DNA from: CAWAWP01 sp963841205
GTDB lineage: Bacteria; Chloroflexota; Ktedonobacteria; Ktedonobacterales; JADMIN01
Direction: 5' to 3'
Assembly: GCA_963841205.1 (NCBI GenBank)
Contig: CAWJCH010000031.1
Span: 8,262-72,261, forward strand
DNA length: 64,000 nucleotides
Shown: one piece after another, positions 1 to 7,916 of the stretch
Layout: the number at the start of each line of letters is the position of its first letter
Position numbering within the stretch: the stretch's first letter is position 1
Made by a program: the position numbers and the translations under genes
The notes under the pieces: generated by a model
The model's input: only the letters and a program-made list of their open reading frames with translations
The model's database searches: none
Told to the model about the DNA's origin: nothing

Positions 1-2
1 CG

Positions 3-155
3 GACGACGACCCAGCGCAGATTTCGCAGTGGCTGTTCCGGCCGAGCGCACGACGCCAGCTGCGAGGGGCGTTGGTCTTCCTCAGCATCATGATTATCAT
101 TGCCTTGGTGGTGGGGAGCTTGCTCGTCCTCGCGAACCTCTTCTTGCCGCGCTGA
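3..155 (+). CDS. C-terminal end of a small membrane protein (partial)
   Basis: The reading frame is already open at the window edge and runs 50 residues to a TGA stop, so the start lies upstream. The visible part has a polar stretch (DDDPAQISQWLFRPSARR) followed by one strongly hydrophobic segment rich in Ile, Val and Leu, and ends in LFLPR. This is the shape of a C-terminal single-pass membrane anchor. The 62-residue protein at 571 has a similar tail, so both may belong to a class of small tail-anchored proteins. No family recognised. Confidence 0.5.
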   Translation, partial: DDDPAQISQWLFRPSARRQLRGALVFLSIMIIIALVVGSLLVLANLFLPR

Positions 156-196
156 GCGCGGCGACAATTGATTTGGCTTCCGGTTTCTGCGCGGGC

Positions 197-385
197 TCAG
201 GATCGCACCTCGACGAGGGCGACCACGTGCAGCGCCCCTCCCCACGGGATGACCTGGAAAGTGAGCACCCGCTCGACGACGAACGTCTCGCCGCGGAACT
301 CGTCGTGCTGCTGACTGCCCGCGAGACCGTTGAGGGTATTCGCCAGGCTGGTGGGATTCTCCAGCGGGCCGAGGTGTATGGCCAT
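197..385 (-). CDS. Small hypothetical protein, 62 aa
   Basis: A short open frame starting MAIHLGPLENPTSLANTLNG. A purine-rich GAGGAGGG lies about 15 bases upstream of this ATG; a start 28 codons further upstream is also open but has an Arg/His-rich leader that looks unlike protein. The body has a plausible amphipathic pattern and a hydrophobic C-terminal strand (GGALHVVALVEV). No family recognised. It is convergent with the partial gene to its left and divergent from the promoter at 492. Confidence 0.4.
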   Translation of the reverse strand: MAIHLGPLENPTSLANTLNGLAGSQQHDEFRGETFVVERVLTFQVIPWGGALHVVALVEVRS

Positions 386-491
386 CGTCTTCACGTCACG
401 CACCCTCCTCTCGTGCGATGGCGCCTTGCGCGCCGTCGGCCTCGGGCACTCATGGTGGTGGCGTCGCACAGGGCGGACCGCCAGACGCGTC

Positions 492-520
492 TTGATCTGT
501 TTCTGCTAGGCTGCTACAAT
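492..520 (+). promoter_or_regulatory. Sigma-70 type promoter
   Basis: TTGATC (492-497) and TACAAT (515-520) are separated by 17 bases. Transcription would start near 527, giving a leader of about 45 bases that carries the GGGAGG ribosome site of the gene at 571. Confidence 0.6.
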
Positions 521-570
521 GGCCCTGCTCCTCAGTTCCTTCGCCGCCCCGCACGCCGGGAGGTAGCACC

Positions 571-759
571 ATGAGCACGCCAGCACCTCGCCGATCTGCC
601 GCGCCATCTGGCGCACCGGCTCCACCCCCGGATCGTCTGCTCGGGTCACCACGCCAAGGCGCATTGCCTCGCGTCCTGCGGATGATCGGTCTCATCCTGA
701 TCGTGGCGCTGATCCTCCTCGGTGTCTATCTCCTTGCCGGCGCCTTCTTCCCTCAGTAA
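571..759 (+). CDS. Small single-pass membrane protein, 62 aa
   Basis: The N-terminal half is Pro/Ala-rich and basic; the C-terminal half is one transmembrane helix (about residues 38-58, MIGLILIVALILLGVYLLAG) ending in AFFPQ. A GGGAGG site sits 7 bases before the ATG and a good promoter lies at 492-520, so expression is well supported although no family is recognised. It resembles a tail-anchored stress or scaffold protein only in shape. The next gene on the strand starts about 140 bases downstream. Confidence 0.6.
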   Translation: MSTPAPRRSAAPSGAPAPPPDRLLGSPRQGALPRVLRMIGLILIVALILLGVYLLAGAFFPQ

Positions 760-895
760 GCGGCAGCCCTCAGCAGTCGCGAAACGACAGCGGCATCGTG
801 CGATGTCGTCCGATTGCGGCTGAGTTACGGACCCACGGTCGCCCGCGTTCTAGGAGTGACAAGGTTCCGTGTGTGGATGCGAGCGGAGTGGCCCG

Positions 896-1543
896 GTGGA
901 CGAGCAGCCGACCGTGCGACCGGCGGTGCCCACCGGGCACTGGCAGGGCGAAGACGGGCGACGGCGCTCGGACGTCCGGGGCGCGCCCGAGTTCGATGCG
1001 ACCATCCGCATCGCCGCCCCACTCCGGCTGCCACCGCCGCAGCTGCCACCACCACTGTTGGCCGGGCCACGACGGCAGGCCGAAGCGCATGCGCAGTCGC
1101 CGTCTGGGGGCTATGTCGCGTACTTGGACCAGGATGCGGGCTGGCACGTCGCGTGGGGCAGCCTCTTCCTCGCGCTCTCCGCGGCCCTGGTGCTGGTTGC
1201 CCTCGTGGCCCTGCGATTCGCGGGCCCCTACTCCCCGAGCGCCGTCGGGCTGCTCGCCCACGGCGAAGCGACCCTGCAGTTGCTCACCGCCTTCGCCGCT
1301 GCCGCGGTACTCGTCGTCGCGCTGTTCTCCCTGATCGTCCCGCCGGGGGACGGCTCGGGGCGCGCCGGCTCCGGCTTCGCCTGCTTCCTGGTGGCGATCG
1401 CGGCGGCCTACCCGCTCTACGACGCCTACTTGGCGCCATCGTCCCAGGTGCAGGGGCCGGGCGGCGGGTTCTGGCTCTGCGCCGTCGGCGTCGCGGGCAT
1501 GGTCGTCGGCAGCCTCATGGCGGCGCTCAACACCTGGTCGTGA
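896..1543 (+). CDS. Hypothetical membrane protein with four transmembrane segments
   Basis: About 215 residues. The N-terminal third is Pro/Arg-rich and probably disordered; from about residue 88 there are four hydrophobic segments separated by short loops, the last ending in GSLMAALNTWS. I chose the GTG at 896 because GGAG lies 7 bases upstream; a GTG at 869 is also in frame. No recognised family, and the high-GC N-terminal region could be partly non-coding. It sits between two other hypothetical genes on the same strand. Confidence 0.5.
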   Translation: MDEQPTVRPAVPTGHWQGEDGRRRSDVRGAPEFDATIRIAAPLRLPPPQLPPPLLAGPRRQAEAHAQSPSGGYVAYLDQDAGWHVAWGSLFLALSAALVLVALVALRFAGPYSPSAVGLLAHGEATLQLLTAFAAAAVLVVALFSLIVPPGDGSGRAGSGFACFLVAIAAAYPLYDAYLAPSSQVQGPGGGFWLCAVGVAGMVVGSLMAALNTWS

Positions 1544-2087
1544 TCGCCCGGCTTCTCCCGGTCCTCACGCTCGCTCGTGGAAGCGGGCCGTCGGCGAGAT
1601 CGTGCTGAAGGCGGGCATCGGGCGCCGCGCCGCGGGCGAGTATCGCCGCGTCTTCATCGTTGAGGCTGAATCCAACGCCCAGGAGGTAGCAGTCTACATG
1701 CCGAAGCAGCTCCCAAAGCCTGACCTGCCTGAGGATTCCGACTGGCCGGAGCCGATTTCGTCGTTCATGCCGCGGCCACCACGAGATGTGAGCCAACTGC
1801 CGACGGAATGGCTCAGTCAGCCGCCAGAGCTGGTCGGCGAGCCGCACGAACGGCGGATCAGATTCGCCGGCTTCGCCGAGCAGCACGGCATCGAAGCCGA
1901 ACGCCTACGCGCCGAGCTGCCCACGCTCATTGAACAGGTTGCTGAGTCAGCCAACCTCGTGACGTCGTGGGGACTCCGCCTCGAGGCGCTCGAACGCCAG
2001 GGCATGGAGCGGAGCGCCACTGAGCAGGAGGATTATGAGCGGCTCGTCGAGGCAGTACCCATACAGCGTGGGGTTTACGAGGACCTA

Positions 2088-2117
2088 GAGCGACTTCCGA
2101 AAAGTTGAGGCAGGCAT
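2088..2117 (+). repeat. IS630 left terminal inverted repeat
   Basis: Begins GAGCGACTTCCG directly after the TA at 2086-2087. It matches the right end in inverted orientation with one-base gaps, sharing TTGAG and CAGGCA internally. Confidence 0.7.
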
Positions 2118-2139
2118 AGGTTGTGCAGGGTGGACGAGT

Positions 2140-3083
2140 ATGCGTGCCTATTCGACCGATCTGAAAGAACGCTTGGTGCGAGCGGTGGCGAACGGTCAGC
2201 CCATGCGAGAAGCCGCTCGCCGCTTTGACGTGGCCGTGACGACCGTGAAACGCGCCGTGGTGCGCCAAAGCGAGACCGGCTCGCTCGCGCGCAAGCCGAT
2301 TCCGGGTCGCCCGCGCGCGATCGGCCCCGCGCAGGAGCCGACGCTGCGCGCCCGGCTGGCGGCGGCGCCCGACGCGACGGTCTTGGAGCATGGTGCCTGG
2401 TGGGCAGAGCACCAGGGGCAGCAACTGAGCGAAGTGACCATGTGGCGAGCGCTGCATCGCCTCGGCTGGACGCATAAAAAAAGTCACGGGCAGCCAGCGA
2501 GCGTGACGAGGCGGCACGGGCGGCCTGGCGGGCAGCGGTCGCGCACCTTGACCCCGAGCAGTTCGTCTTCGTCGACGAAAGCGGCACGCACATCGCCTTG
2601 ACGCGCCTCTACGGCTGGGCGCCCCACGACCGGCGAGCCACTGGCGCGGTGCCGCGCAACCACGGCAAGAACACCACGCTCGTGGCGGCGCTCACCCCCG
2701 ACGGCCTGCACGTGCCCTGGCTGATCGAGGGGGCGATGGATACCGAAACCTTCGCCTGGTACATCGCCGAGCAACTCGGGCCGACGCTGCGGCCAGGGCA
2801 GGTGGTCGTGCTCGATAATGTGAGCGTCCACAAGGCCGCCCGCATTCGCCAGGCCCTCGAAGCGCGCGGCTGCTCGCTGCTCTTCTTGCCGCCGTACTCG
2901 CCCGACTGCACGCCGATCGAGCAGGCGTTCTCGAAGGTCAAAGCCCACCTGCGCAGACTGGGCGCCCGCACCAAGGAGGCGCTCCAAGAAGCCGTCCGCC
3001 TCGCCCTCGAGGCGATTACTCCCAAGGATGCGGCGGCGTGGTTCGCCCACGCCGGGTACGCCCTGCCTGCTCAAGCTATGTGA
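2140..3083 (+). CDS. IS630 transposase, two frames joined by -1 frameshift
   Basis: Frame 1 (from 2140) encodes the helix-turn-helix part: MRAYSTDLKERLVRA..., then REAARRFDVAVTTVKR. Frame 2, in the -1 register, encodes the DDE catalytic part: VFVDESGTH (first Asp), VVLDNVSVH (second Asp) and PPYSPDCTPIEQAF (Glu). A run of seven A at 2475-2481 lies where the frames must join (WTHKK then KSRAASERD). The first catalytic Asp is read only in the -1 frame upstream of any good internal start, so a shift at the A run is needed for an active enzyme. IS630 members are known to use this device. Product about 314 aa. Confidence 0.8.
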
Positions 3084-3092
3084 ATGTTGCTC
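3063..3092 (-). repeat. IS630 right terminal inverted repeat
   Basis: Read inward on the minus strand it begins GAGCAACATTCACATAGC and is followed outside by TA (3093-3094). Confidence 0.7.
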
Positions 3093-3184
3093 TAAAACGG
3101 CGCCGTGCACAGACGGTCGCACAGATTGCGTACCACCGACGTACGGCGCTGAGTTGGCTAAGGCGCAGCGAGAGCGAACAGTAG

Positions 3185-3751
3185 CAACACCACTGCACGG
3201 GGCGAGTCGTGTGCTGCCGAGCACGGCCCGCCCTTTTTTGGTGTCTTTGGTGCCTTCGGAATGTTGGCGTTCTTATTCATGCACCACCAGGCGCCCAACG
3301 CCGAACTGCGATGCACCACCGTAGGGTTAGTCATGGTCTTGGCGCGCTTTCGCGCAGGTTCGGAGCGCTGCCCGGCGGACTCCGCATAGCAGCTCGGCAA
3401 CGTCACCGCCAGCACGCGGTCATCATGTGCTCCTGCCGGCCAATTCGCTGCACTCACCGCAGAGGACGCGGGAAGTTCGTGGCCATGTCCTCACGCTTCA
3501 GGTGCCCCAGACCGCCGCTTTGCCTTCGCCTCGACGCGTGCGGAATGACGGGCTACTGGGAAGACGCCCCGCATCGTGACGTCGCGCAGCACCGCCTGGA
3601 GAGCTTCTTGCAGGGTCAAAGGGGTGACCTGACACGCGTGCTCGTGGCGCATGCTCAGGAGGCCGTCCCTCGGGTGTCCTCCGCTCGGGTGTCCTCCGAA
3701 GGATACCCTCCTGTCGCGCGTGCCCTCGGGGTTGGAAACAGGGCTGCTCCC
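3185..3751. other. Gene-poor interval before the histidine kinase
   Basis: 567 bases with no convincing gene. The kinase frame is open leftward to 3209, but that part is Arg/Cys/His-rich and lacks a ribosome site, so I treat it as leader or non-coding. A minus-strand frame (3158-3457) contains TNPTVVHRSSALGAWW and could be a decayed coding remnant, but I cannot name it. Confidence 0.4.
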
Positions 3752-5704
3752 ATGTCGTCGATGTCACCGATACGATCCGTCCCCCACTTCGCCGGCGCCT
3801 CGCGCGCCTCCTCGGGCTGGCGTTGGGGCAGGGACCTGCTGCACGATCGGTTGCTGCTGGGCATCGTGGTGGCCTGCGCGCTCCTGCTCGGCTTCCAACT
3901 GGCGCTGCTCCTCCGCCAACCGCCGTGGATCGCGCCGGCCATCGACGGGCTCCGCGCCGCCTTGAGTTGGCCCGAAGTGGCGATCGTGGTCAGCGTCAGC
4001 CTCTGGCTCGGCCGCCGGCACCGACCGGAGGCGCTCTCGTGGTGGCTGTTCAGCGGGGCTGCATTGTGCTACGCGATCGCGCGGACATGGTGGACGCTGG
4101 ACGACGCGCTGATCTACCACCACGGCGTCCCCTTCCCGATCCTCCCCGACCTCTTCTTCGTGCTGCAGTACCCCTTCTACTTCCTCGCGGTGAGCCTCTT
4201 CCCCCTCGACGGCGTCTGGGGCGCTCGCCTGCTGGTGACGCTGGATGCCCTGCTCTGGATGGGGGCGGCGGCCGCCGTTTTCTGGTATTTCCTCCTCGCG
4301 CCGCTCTACATGGCGAGCGGGTTCTCGCCCCTCGCCAAGGCGGTCAGCCTGGGCTACCCGATCGCCGATCTCTTCCTGCTGCTCGCCCTCTTGCTGATCC
4401 TGCTGCGCACGCTGCGCCACGACGAGGATCGCCCGGTCGTGGGGCTCATCGCTGCGAGCTTCGCCTGCCTGATCGTGGCCGATGCCGGGGCCACCTTCCT
4501 CATCCTGCCTCCACCTCATGAGTACCGGACGGGGCAGTTCCCCGATTTCTTCTGGCTCGCCTCCGACCTGCTCATCCCGCTCGCGGCCGTCGTTCAGGTG
4601 CGCGTGGTCCAGCGCGTCGAGTCCGCGGGGCGGGCGGCGCCCGAGGGCCTGGAGCGCCCGCGCCTGCACACGCTCGACGCGGTGAGCGTCCGGGGGGCTC
4701 TCCGCCTCTTCCTGCCGCTCGTCGCCGCGCTGCTGGCGACCATGGCGATCGTCCTCCGCGCCGCCATGAATGCCCGGGCGGGTGCCACGTGGGAGCAACT
4801 CATCGTGCCAGTGCTCGTGAGCGTCGTCCTCCTACTCCTCGTCATCGTGCGCCAGGCGGTCATGTTCCTGGAGATGGCGCGGCTACGCCAATCGGTCCTG
4901 GCTGCGCAGGCCGAGCAGCGGGCGCGACGCGAGCTCGATCGGCGCAAGGACGAGTTCCTGGCCGTGGTCAGCCACGAGATGCGCACCCCCCTGACCAGCC
5001 TGGAGATGTTCCTCGGCCTCGTCGCACGCCGCCCCGACTCGCCGCCACCGCGGGAGGCGCTCGCCTATTCCCAACACAGCATCCACCGTCTCGCCCGGCT
5101 CGCCGACGATCTCGTGGACGACACGCGCGTCGTCCACGGCCGCCTCACCCTGCGCATGGAACCGTGCGACCTGGGCACCATCGCGCGCGCGGCCGTCGAG
5201 GAGCAGCGCGCGGCGGAGCCGACGCGGGCCATCCTGCTGCACCCGCCGGTGGGCGGCCAACCCCTGCCGATCCGCGCCGACGCCGAGCGGATCGGCCAGG
5301 TGGTCACCAACTACCTGACGAACGCGCTCAAGTACTCCGCCGCGGACCAGCCCGTCGCGGTCTGCCTGGCGAAGGTGAGGATTGCGAGCGGGGCCAGGGA
5401 GTGCATTGGCGAACTGGGCGAGGCGGGCGAGACGCGTGAGGAGGCGCGCGTCTCGGTGCACGATGAAGGCATCGGCGTGCCGCTCGCCGATCAGCCGCAC
5501 GTCTGGGAACGCTTCTACGTCGTCGAGGGCACCACGGTCCAGAGCGGCTCCGGCACCAGCCTGGGCCTCGGCTTGTACGTCTGCAAGGCCATCATCGAGC
5601 AGCATGACGGCCACGTGGGGCTCGACAGCGCCCCCGGCCAGGGCTCCACCTTCTGGTTCACGCTGCCTCTCATGGCTTGCCCCCTGGATCTGGCGCGGGG
5701 GTGA
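3752..5704 (+). CDS. Membrane-bound sensor histidine kinase, about 650 aa
   Basis: Autophosphorylating sensor kinase of a two-component system. The N-terminal half (about residues 30-380) holds nine or ten hydrophobic segments, so sensing is probably within or at the membrane. A coiled linker (RRELDRRKDEF) leads to the HisKA box FLAVVSHEMRTPLTS with phospho-acceptor His408. The HATPase_c domain follows with N box (VVTNYLTNALKYS), G1 (DEGIGVP) and G2 (GTSLGLGLYVCKAI). ATG at 3752 or 3761 are equally possible starts; neither has a strong ribosome site. No response regulator gene is adjacent, so it is an orphan kinase here, and its signal cannot be told from the sequence. Confidence 0.85.
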   Translation: MSSMSPIRSVPHFAGASRASSGWRWGRDLLHDRLLLGIVVACALLLGFQLALLLRQPPWIAPAIDGLRAALSWPEVAIVVSVSLWLGRRHRPEALSWWLFSGAALCYAIARTWWTLDDALIYHHGVPFPILPDLFFVLQYPFYFLAVSLFPLDGVWGARLLVTLDALLWMGAAAAVFWYFLLAPLYMASGFSPLAKAVSLGYPIADLFLLLALLLILLRTLRHDEDRPVVGLIAASFACLIVADAGATFLILPPPHEYRTGQFPDFFWLASDLLIPLAAVVQVRVVQRVESAGRAAPEGLERPRLHTLDAVSVRGALRLFLPLVAALLATMAIVLRAAMNARAGATWEQLIVPVLVSVVLLLLVIVRQAVMFLEMARLRQSVLAAQAEQRARRELDRRKDEFLAVVSHEMRTPLTSLEMFLGLVARRPDSPPPREALAYSQHSIHRLARLADDLVDDTRVVHGRLTLRMEPCDLGTIARAAVEEQRAAEPTRAILLHPPVGGQPLPIRADAERIGQVVTNYLTNALKYSAADQPVAVCLAKVRIASGARECIGELGEAGETREEARVSVHDEGIGVPLADQPHVWERFYVVEGTTVQSGSGTSLGLGLYVCKAIIEQHDGHVGLDSAPGQGSTFWFTLPLMACPLDLARG

Positions 5705-6092
5705 AGAGAAGTGCTGCAGTGGGGAGCATGCCAATCACTCGATTGTCATGATGGTGGCACGCCGGTCTCGTCGACGTACCGCGCCGGCGCTCGTCGTGCC
5801 ACTCCGCACGCCAGCCACAAACCCCGGTGCAACCTGTAATATGGCTTGATTGTTTGATTGCTTTCCGCTAGCGGTAGTATCGCATTTTTGATATGGAACG
5901 CAAGTACTATCGCTCCTGACGATGACGGCATAGACGCAGGGGGGTGCTGCGTGAAGGGGGCAGTACTGACTTTTGTCCGGGAACGATCCGGATAGACGGC
6001 CAACCATGCCCCACCCTAGACTCTGTCCCAGATGCGGTACATGGCCGCGTCAGCGGATCGCGCATGGTCGAGTGTTTGAGGAGGTCAACACG
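5705..6092. other. Intergenic region upstream of the CopC-like gene
   Basis: 388 bases. It holds a local AT-rich patch (about 5835-5905) with a 10-base palindrome CCGCTAGCGG at 5865-5874 and TAGTAT just after it, a possible promoter/operator for the gene at 6093. Short minus-strand frames here show no protein-like features. Confidence 0.3.
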
Positions 6093-6647
6093 ATGCACCA
6101 AACACACCGCACGCGGAGGACTATCTCGGCGGCCTTGGCGATTTTCGCGGCGCTCTTTCTCGCCGCGCTGGGCACGTTGACGGCACAGGCTCGCCCCTTC
6201 CACGCGGCCTATAAGTCCTCGAACCCCGCGGCGAACTCGGTCCTCAAGTCTGCGCCCACCATCGTCTCCATCACCTTCGTGCAGAAGCTCGACCCGCAAG
6301 GGCTGCACATCACGGTCTACGACAACAAGGCCGACGTCGTTTCTACGGGCACGGCGCAGATCTCGGCGACCGATCCATACACGGCGACAGTCAAAATGAA
6401 GGGCGATGGCTCCGACATCTATCGCGTGGACTGGAACAACGTCTCCGCCGAGGATGGCGATCCGACGCTCGGCGCGTTCGTCTTCGCCGTGGACCCCAGC
6501 GGCAAGAGCGATAAGGTCACGTCCACCACGACAACCGTCACCACATCCACAGGTGTCTCCCCATGGGCAGCTGTGCTCATTGGCATCGCCGGTCTTATCG
6601 TCGGCGCCGCTGGCACGTACTATGGGCTTCGCTCGCGCAGGGGCTAG
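6093..6647 (+). CDS. CopC-domain secreted protein with C-terminal membrane anchor
   Basis: 184 aa. GAGGAGG precedes the ATG by 8 bases. A signal peptide (residues 1-33, ending TAQA) precedes a CopC/YobA beta-sandwich: FHAAYKSSNPAANSVL..., VSITFVQKLDPQG, and YRVDWNNVSAEDGDPTLGAFVFAV. A Thr-rich linker (about 141-153) leads to a C-terminal helix (158-178) followed by RSRRG, so the domain faces outside and is anchored. CopC proteins bind Cu(II) in the periplasm or at the cell surface. The N-terminal His of the mature protein is present (H37), but the usual DGH motif is DGD here, so the copper site may be altered. No copper pump gene is adjacent. Confidence 0.8.
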   Translation: MHQTHRTRRTISAALAIFAALFLAALGTLTAQARPFHAAYKSSNPAANSVLKSAPTIVSITFVQKLDPQGLHITVYDNKADVVSTGTAQISATDPYTATVKMKGDGSDIYRVDWNNVSAEDGDPTLGAFVFAVDPSGKSDKVTSTTTTVTTSTGVSPWAAVLIGIAGLIVGAAGTYYGLRSRRG

Positions 6648-6741
6648 GGGTCGGCGCACCCGTACTGTCCAGGCGGCGCGCTTCTCCCGCCACGATTGTC
6701 CTAAAAGCAGCCTTATCTATCCCACTGACCGCTTTTCCCAG

Positions 6742-6873
6742 CTAACATGTTTCGACGGGCTGGCTAACAAGAGAGCGGCGTAACCGTGGGGCGAAGGCGC
6801 CAAGATCGCGCCGCTCGAAATGGGCGAGGTAGCACCCGGTGACGGCCACCGAGGAATGCCCGAGCCCTCCCAC
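6742..6873 (-). pseudogene. Remnant of a tyrosine recombinase C terminus
   Basis: The minus-strand frame encodes GGLGHSSVAVTGCYLAHFE followed by RRDLGAFAP. This is the C-terminal box of phage-type integrases, with the catalytic His (LGH) and Tyr (CYLAH). The upstream catalytic Arg and HxxR boxes are not found in this frame or the others, so only about 43 codons survive. Confidence 0.55.
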
Positions 6874-7264
6874 TTGCTCGGGCGTTCCTATCGACATAGA
6901 GAGGGGACAACATGGCAAGCCGATGACGAGGACTATGAGACACCAGAGGATGCGCTCTGGGCGGCGAAACGTCGAGAGGCGAGGAGCTTCCCCGAACCCG
7001 CGCGGAGCGCGCAGCTGAAACTCATCGACGACAAACAGTACGGTGTGAGATCTCCCCGGCACACGCCCCACATGGAAGTAGTCGACGAGCGCGTCGTGGA
7101 TGCCGACTAACACTGATCAATTACGGAAGGTGGCAAACGGGTGAGCAGCGACACGGCGGAGACGACGAAACCTGCGCCTGGGCCCCGGCCAGGGCCATGT
7201 ACGGGTGCGCCGATCCCGTGCTGATGTCAATGGTTCTTAGGCGCTGCTTATGGCAGGCTGCTAC

Positions 7265-7501
7265 TCACAAAATGACGCAGTTGCCGACCCGTGTGAGGGC
7301 GTCGGAATATTCCGGACCGGTTGCGTAGGTCAGCTCTATCCGTATAGGGCGCTCCCAGCGCGTACCCGCTATGGTGATGTGAACCAGCCCAGGAACAAAC
7401 CGGACGCCGCCTGGCTCAACATTTGCATCGGCGACTCCGTACTCCATGGCTACGGCCCGCACGGCGGAACGCAACCACAGTTCAAGCATGACTGGGTCCA
7501 T
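7265..7501 (-). CDS. Hypothetical protein, 78 aa
   Basis: Starts MDPVMLELWLRSAVRAVAME with GGAGAG about 6 bases upstream. The N-terminal half is helical and the C-terminal half looks like a beta sheet (VHITIAGTRWERPIRIELTY), giving a compact globular pattern. No family recognised. It lies between the integrase remnant and the HTH remnant, so it may itself be accessory DNA. Confidence 0.45.
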   Translation of the reverse strand: MDPVMLELWLRSAVRAVAMEYGVADANVEPGGVRFVPGLVHITIAGTRWERPIRIELTYATGPEYSDALTRVGNCVIL

Positions 7502-7701
7502 GCGCTCTCCACCATTCAGTGATGTCATTTCGATGTGCGAGCAGGCGGCAGTGCCTGCAGCTGCCGTAGTTCGGCAGTGCCTGCCATTACACTGCGCTTG
7601 CTAGGTCCCAGGTCAATCACCAATTTGGCCCTGTTGCTATGTTGAGCAACTCGACGGCGATCATTAGGTTCACTGACTGCTCGATGAGCGCAAGCTGGTG
7701 A

Positions 7702-7833
7702 GGGCGGGTGCGCGGCGTGTATCCAAGCATCGAAGTACTGGAGCGCACTGCGGATTCCTACGGGGTGACAGTATCCGACCTCATGCACGGCGTTCGCATT
7801 CGCGGCGGTTGGCTAGCTAGCTACGAAATTTAG
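7702..7833 (+). pseudogene. C-terminal remnant of an XRE-type HTH regulator
   Basis: The plus-strand frame reads VYPSIEVLERTADSYGVTVS then DLMHGVRIRGGWLASYEI, stopping at TAG 7831. PSIEVLERIAxxxGVTVSDL is the end of the helix-turn-helix domain of XRE/Cro-type repressors. The upstream helices are not found in frame (a TGA lies at 7699), so the gene has lost its 5' part. Confidence 0.55.
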
Positions 7834-7884
7834 AGCGACGAGTGATACGGAACTCAGGGTACTTAAAAGAGTTCATATCGGATG

Positions 7885-7916
7885 TCAACCCTGTGGCGCC
7901 GGCGCCACAGGGTTGA
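7885..7916. repeat. Perfect 32-base palindrome covering the IS110 transposase stop
   Basis: The left half is TCAACCCTGTGGCGCC and the right half is its exact reverse complement, with no loop. On the minus strand it encodes NPVAPAPQG and the TGA. No T-tract follows on either strand. Confidence 0.85.

Larger units (their letters stand above)
2088..3092 (+). mobile_element. IS630-family insertion sequence, complete
   Basis: The 1005-bp element is bounded by TA on both sides (2086-2087 and 3093-3094), the target duplication of the IS630/Tc1 group. Its ends are imperfect inverted repeats of about 30 bases (GAGCGAC-TTC... and GAGCAACATTC..., about 22 matches). It carries a single two-frame transposase. 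Both the frame repair of the host gene and the inverted repeats support these exact ends. Confidence 0.8.
1698..3184 (+). pseudogene. Hypothetical gene split by IS630 insertion
   Basis: AGGAGG lies 11 bases before the ATG at 1698. The frame runs to the IS left end at 2088 and then reads into the IS inverted repeat, ending artificially as ERLPKS at 2108. If the element 2088-3092 and one TA copy are removed, bases 1698-2087 join 3095-3184 in frame and continue as DLKRRRAQTVAQIAYHRR, stopping at TAG 3182-3184. The restored protein is 159 aa, charged, without membrane segments, with a helical basic C terminus (ALSWLRRSESEQ). No family recognised. The truncated 136-aa form could still be made. Confidence 0.65.

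Noticed and set aside
3158..3457. Minus-strand frame containing TNPTVVHRSSALGAWW.
   Set aside because: Looks slightly protein-like but overlaps the restored end of the split gene and could not be assigned to a family.
6820..7110. Acidic 96-aa plus-strand frame.
   Set aside because: No usable ribosome site, overlaps the integrase remnant, and the best-looking site nearby leads to a four-codon frame. Kept out as unsupported.
7141..7224. 27-codon frame with a GGAAGG site (GTG start, Pro-rich).
   Set aside because: Too short and too low in complexity to support without a homologue.
7525..7788. Minus-strand 87-aa frame.
   Set aside because: It is antisense to the recognisable HTH remnant on the plus strand and has a composition unlike protein.
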